This document shows positions 8,022 through 8,441 of a DNA stretch of 8,441 bases, in pieces. This stretch comes from Bacteroidota bacterium (lineage in GTDB: Bacteria > Bacteroidota > Bacteroidia > Chitinophagales > Chitinophagaceae), in the NCBI GenBank assembly GCA_023427575.1, contig JAEZAY010000434.1:1-8441 (forward strand). The letters run 5' to 3'. The position numbers and the translations under genes are program-made. How positions within the stretch are numbered: the stretch's first letter is position 1; every line of letters starts with the position of its first letter. Below the pieces are notes generated by a model. It ran no database searches and was not told the origin of the DNA. It saw only the letters and a program-made list of their open reading frames with translations.

Positions 8022-8441
8022 TTATCTGATGCTAAGCTTTGATCCGGAAATGGAAATCTCCAGTTCGCTGTATTCAAGTATTTTTAAAAATTGCGACAGG
8101 TTCACATTCCTGGATATCGTACCACTGAAGCGATCGGAAGGAATTCCTCCGGGATATTCCACTTCAATATCGTACCAGCGAACCGCCTGCTCCATCATCG
8201 TTTTAATATCCGTGCTGTTAAACCGGAAGAATCCATTCTTCCAGGCTACCACCTCATCAAGAAGAACCTCATCCGAGATTTCCAATTCCTGATTTTCGTT
8301 TGTACTTGCCTGTTGCCCGGGTTTTAATATCGCCTTGTTTTGTTTAGTAATAAGCTGAACAGAGCCTTCCAGCAGGGTAATCAGATTTTTCTCGGGTGAA
8401 TAAGCGTTCACATTAAAGCTGGTGCCCAGCACCTTTAACTC
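8022..8441 (-). CDS. FecR-family anti-sigma factor, C-terminal part (start beyond right edge)
   Basis: The frame runs open from the window edge (first residues ELKVLGTSFNVNAY) to TAA at 8022-8024, giving 139 residues. A GTG at 8432 is internal and not a start. The first 50 or so residues are the end of the FecR domain: VLGTSFNVNAY, then LLEGSVQLI and LKPGQQA are its standard landmarks. After a linker with VVAWKNGFFRF, residues about 70-139 match the DUF4974 domain seen at the C-terminus of Bacteroidota FecR proteins (FSGTISRNVNLSQFLKILE...). By family knowledge FecR is an inner-membrane protein whose periplasmic part receives the signal from the STN domain of the partner receptor and whose cytoplasmic part binds an ECF sigma factor. 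The partner receptor here is the SusC-like protein 124 bp downstream. The sigma factor gene is expected just beyond the right edge, but this is inference. Confidence 0.92.
   Translation of the reverse strand, partial: ELKVLGTSFNVNAYSPEKNLITLLEGSVQLITKQNKAILKPGQQASTNENQELEISDEVLLDEVVAWKNGFFRFNSTDIKTMMEQAVRWYDIEVEYPGGIPSDRFSGTISRNVNLSQFLKILEYSELEISISGSKLSIR

Noticed and set aside
8022..8432. A complete small FecR-like gene starting at GTG 8432
   Set aside because: The frame stays open to base 8441 and the residues before the GTG (ELK) continue the FecR domain, so this is a longer gene cut by the window edge.
1196..8441. Polysaccharide utilisation locus with degrading enzymes
   Set aside because: SusC and SusD are present, but no glycoside hydrolase, lyase or sulfatase is encoded in the window, so a glycan role is not supported here.
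1..8441. Mobile elements, CRISPR arrays, tRNA or rRNA genes
   Set aside because: No transposase-like frame, regularly spaced direct repeats or structural RNA signatures were seen on either strand.

Overview
The window looks like chromosomal DNA of a member of the Bacteroidota. SusC/SusD pairs with an N-terminal STN domain on SusC and a FecR-type anti-sigma factor just upstream are characteristic of the Sphingobacteriia/Chitinophagia branch. The leader and signal-peptide style of SusC (a roughly 24-residue lead-in before a KMKLLTF-type hydrophobic core) resembles Chitinophagaceae and relatives, but I cannot fix a genus from this sequence. Base composition looks even across the window, and I see no mobile element, CRISPR array, tRNA or rRNA.

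Layout. Positions 1-1110 (+ strand) hold the C-terminal part of phosphoenolpyruvate carboxylase, whose N-terminal part lies before the window. Everything else is on the - strand and reads leftwards from the right edge: the C-terminal part of a FecR-family anti-sigma factor (8441-8022, start outside the window), a 124-bp gap, a SusC-like TonB-dependent receptor with an STN signalling domain (7897-4550), a SusD-like surface lipoprotein (4531-3137, 18 bp after susC), and a large periplasmic protein ending in a TlpA/ResA-type thioredoxin domain (3124-1196, about 12 bp after susD). A strong branched hairpin with a U-tract on the - strand (1185-1112) ends this operon just before it would run into ppc.

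How the genes fit together. By family knowledge, SusC and SusD form a lidded outer-membrane uptake complex for an oligomeric ligand. The STN domain of SusC senses transport and signals to the periplasmic C-terminal domain of FecR. FecR in turn controls an ECF sigma factor, probably encoded just outside the right edge, which activates the locus. The ligand is unknown: the window has no glycoside hydrolase, peptidase or sulfatase, only the thioredoxin-like protein. The mature TlpA-like protein has just the two cysteines of its active site. Mature SusD has only its lipidated cysteine and mature SusC only one (C101), so the transporter itself is an unlikely disulfide substrate. ppc is convergent and functionally separate.

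Overall this is a recognisable Sus-like signalling/uptake locus and not an evidently new system. The points most worth a second look are the large uncharacterised region of the thioredoxin protein, its partnership with SusCD, the branched one-sided terminator, and the hairpin in the fecR-susC gap.
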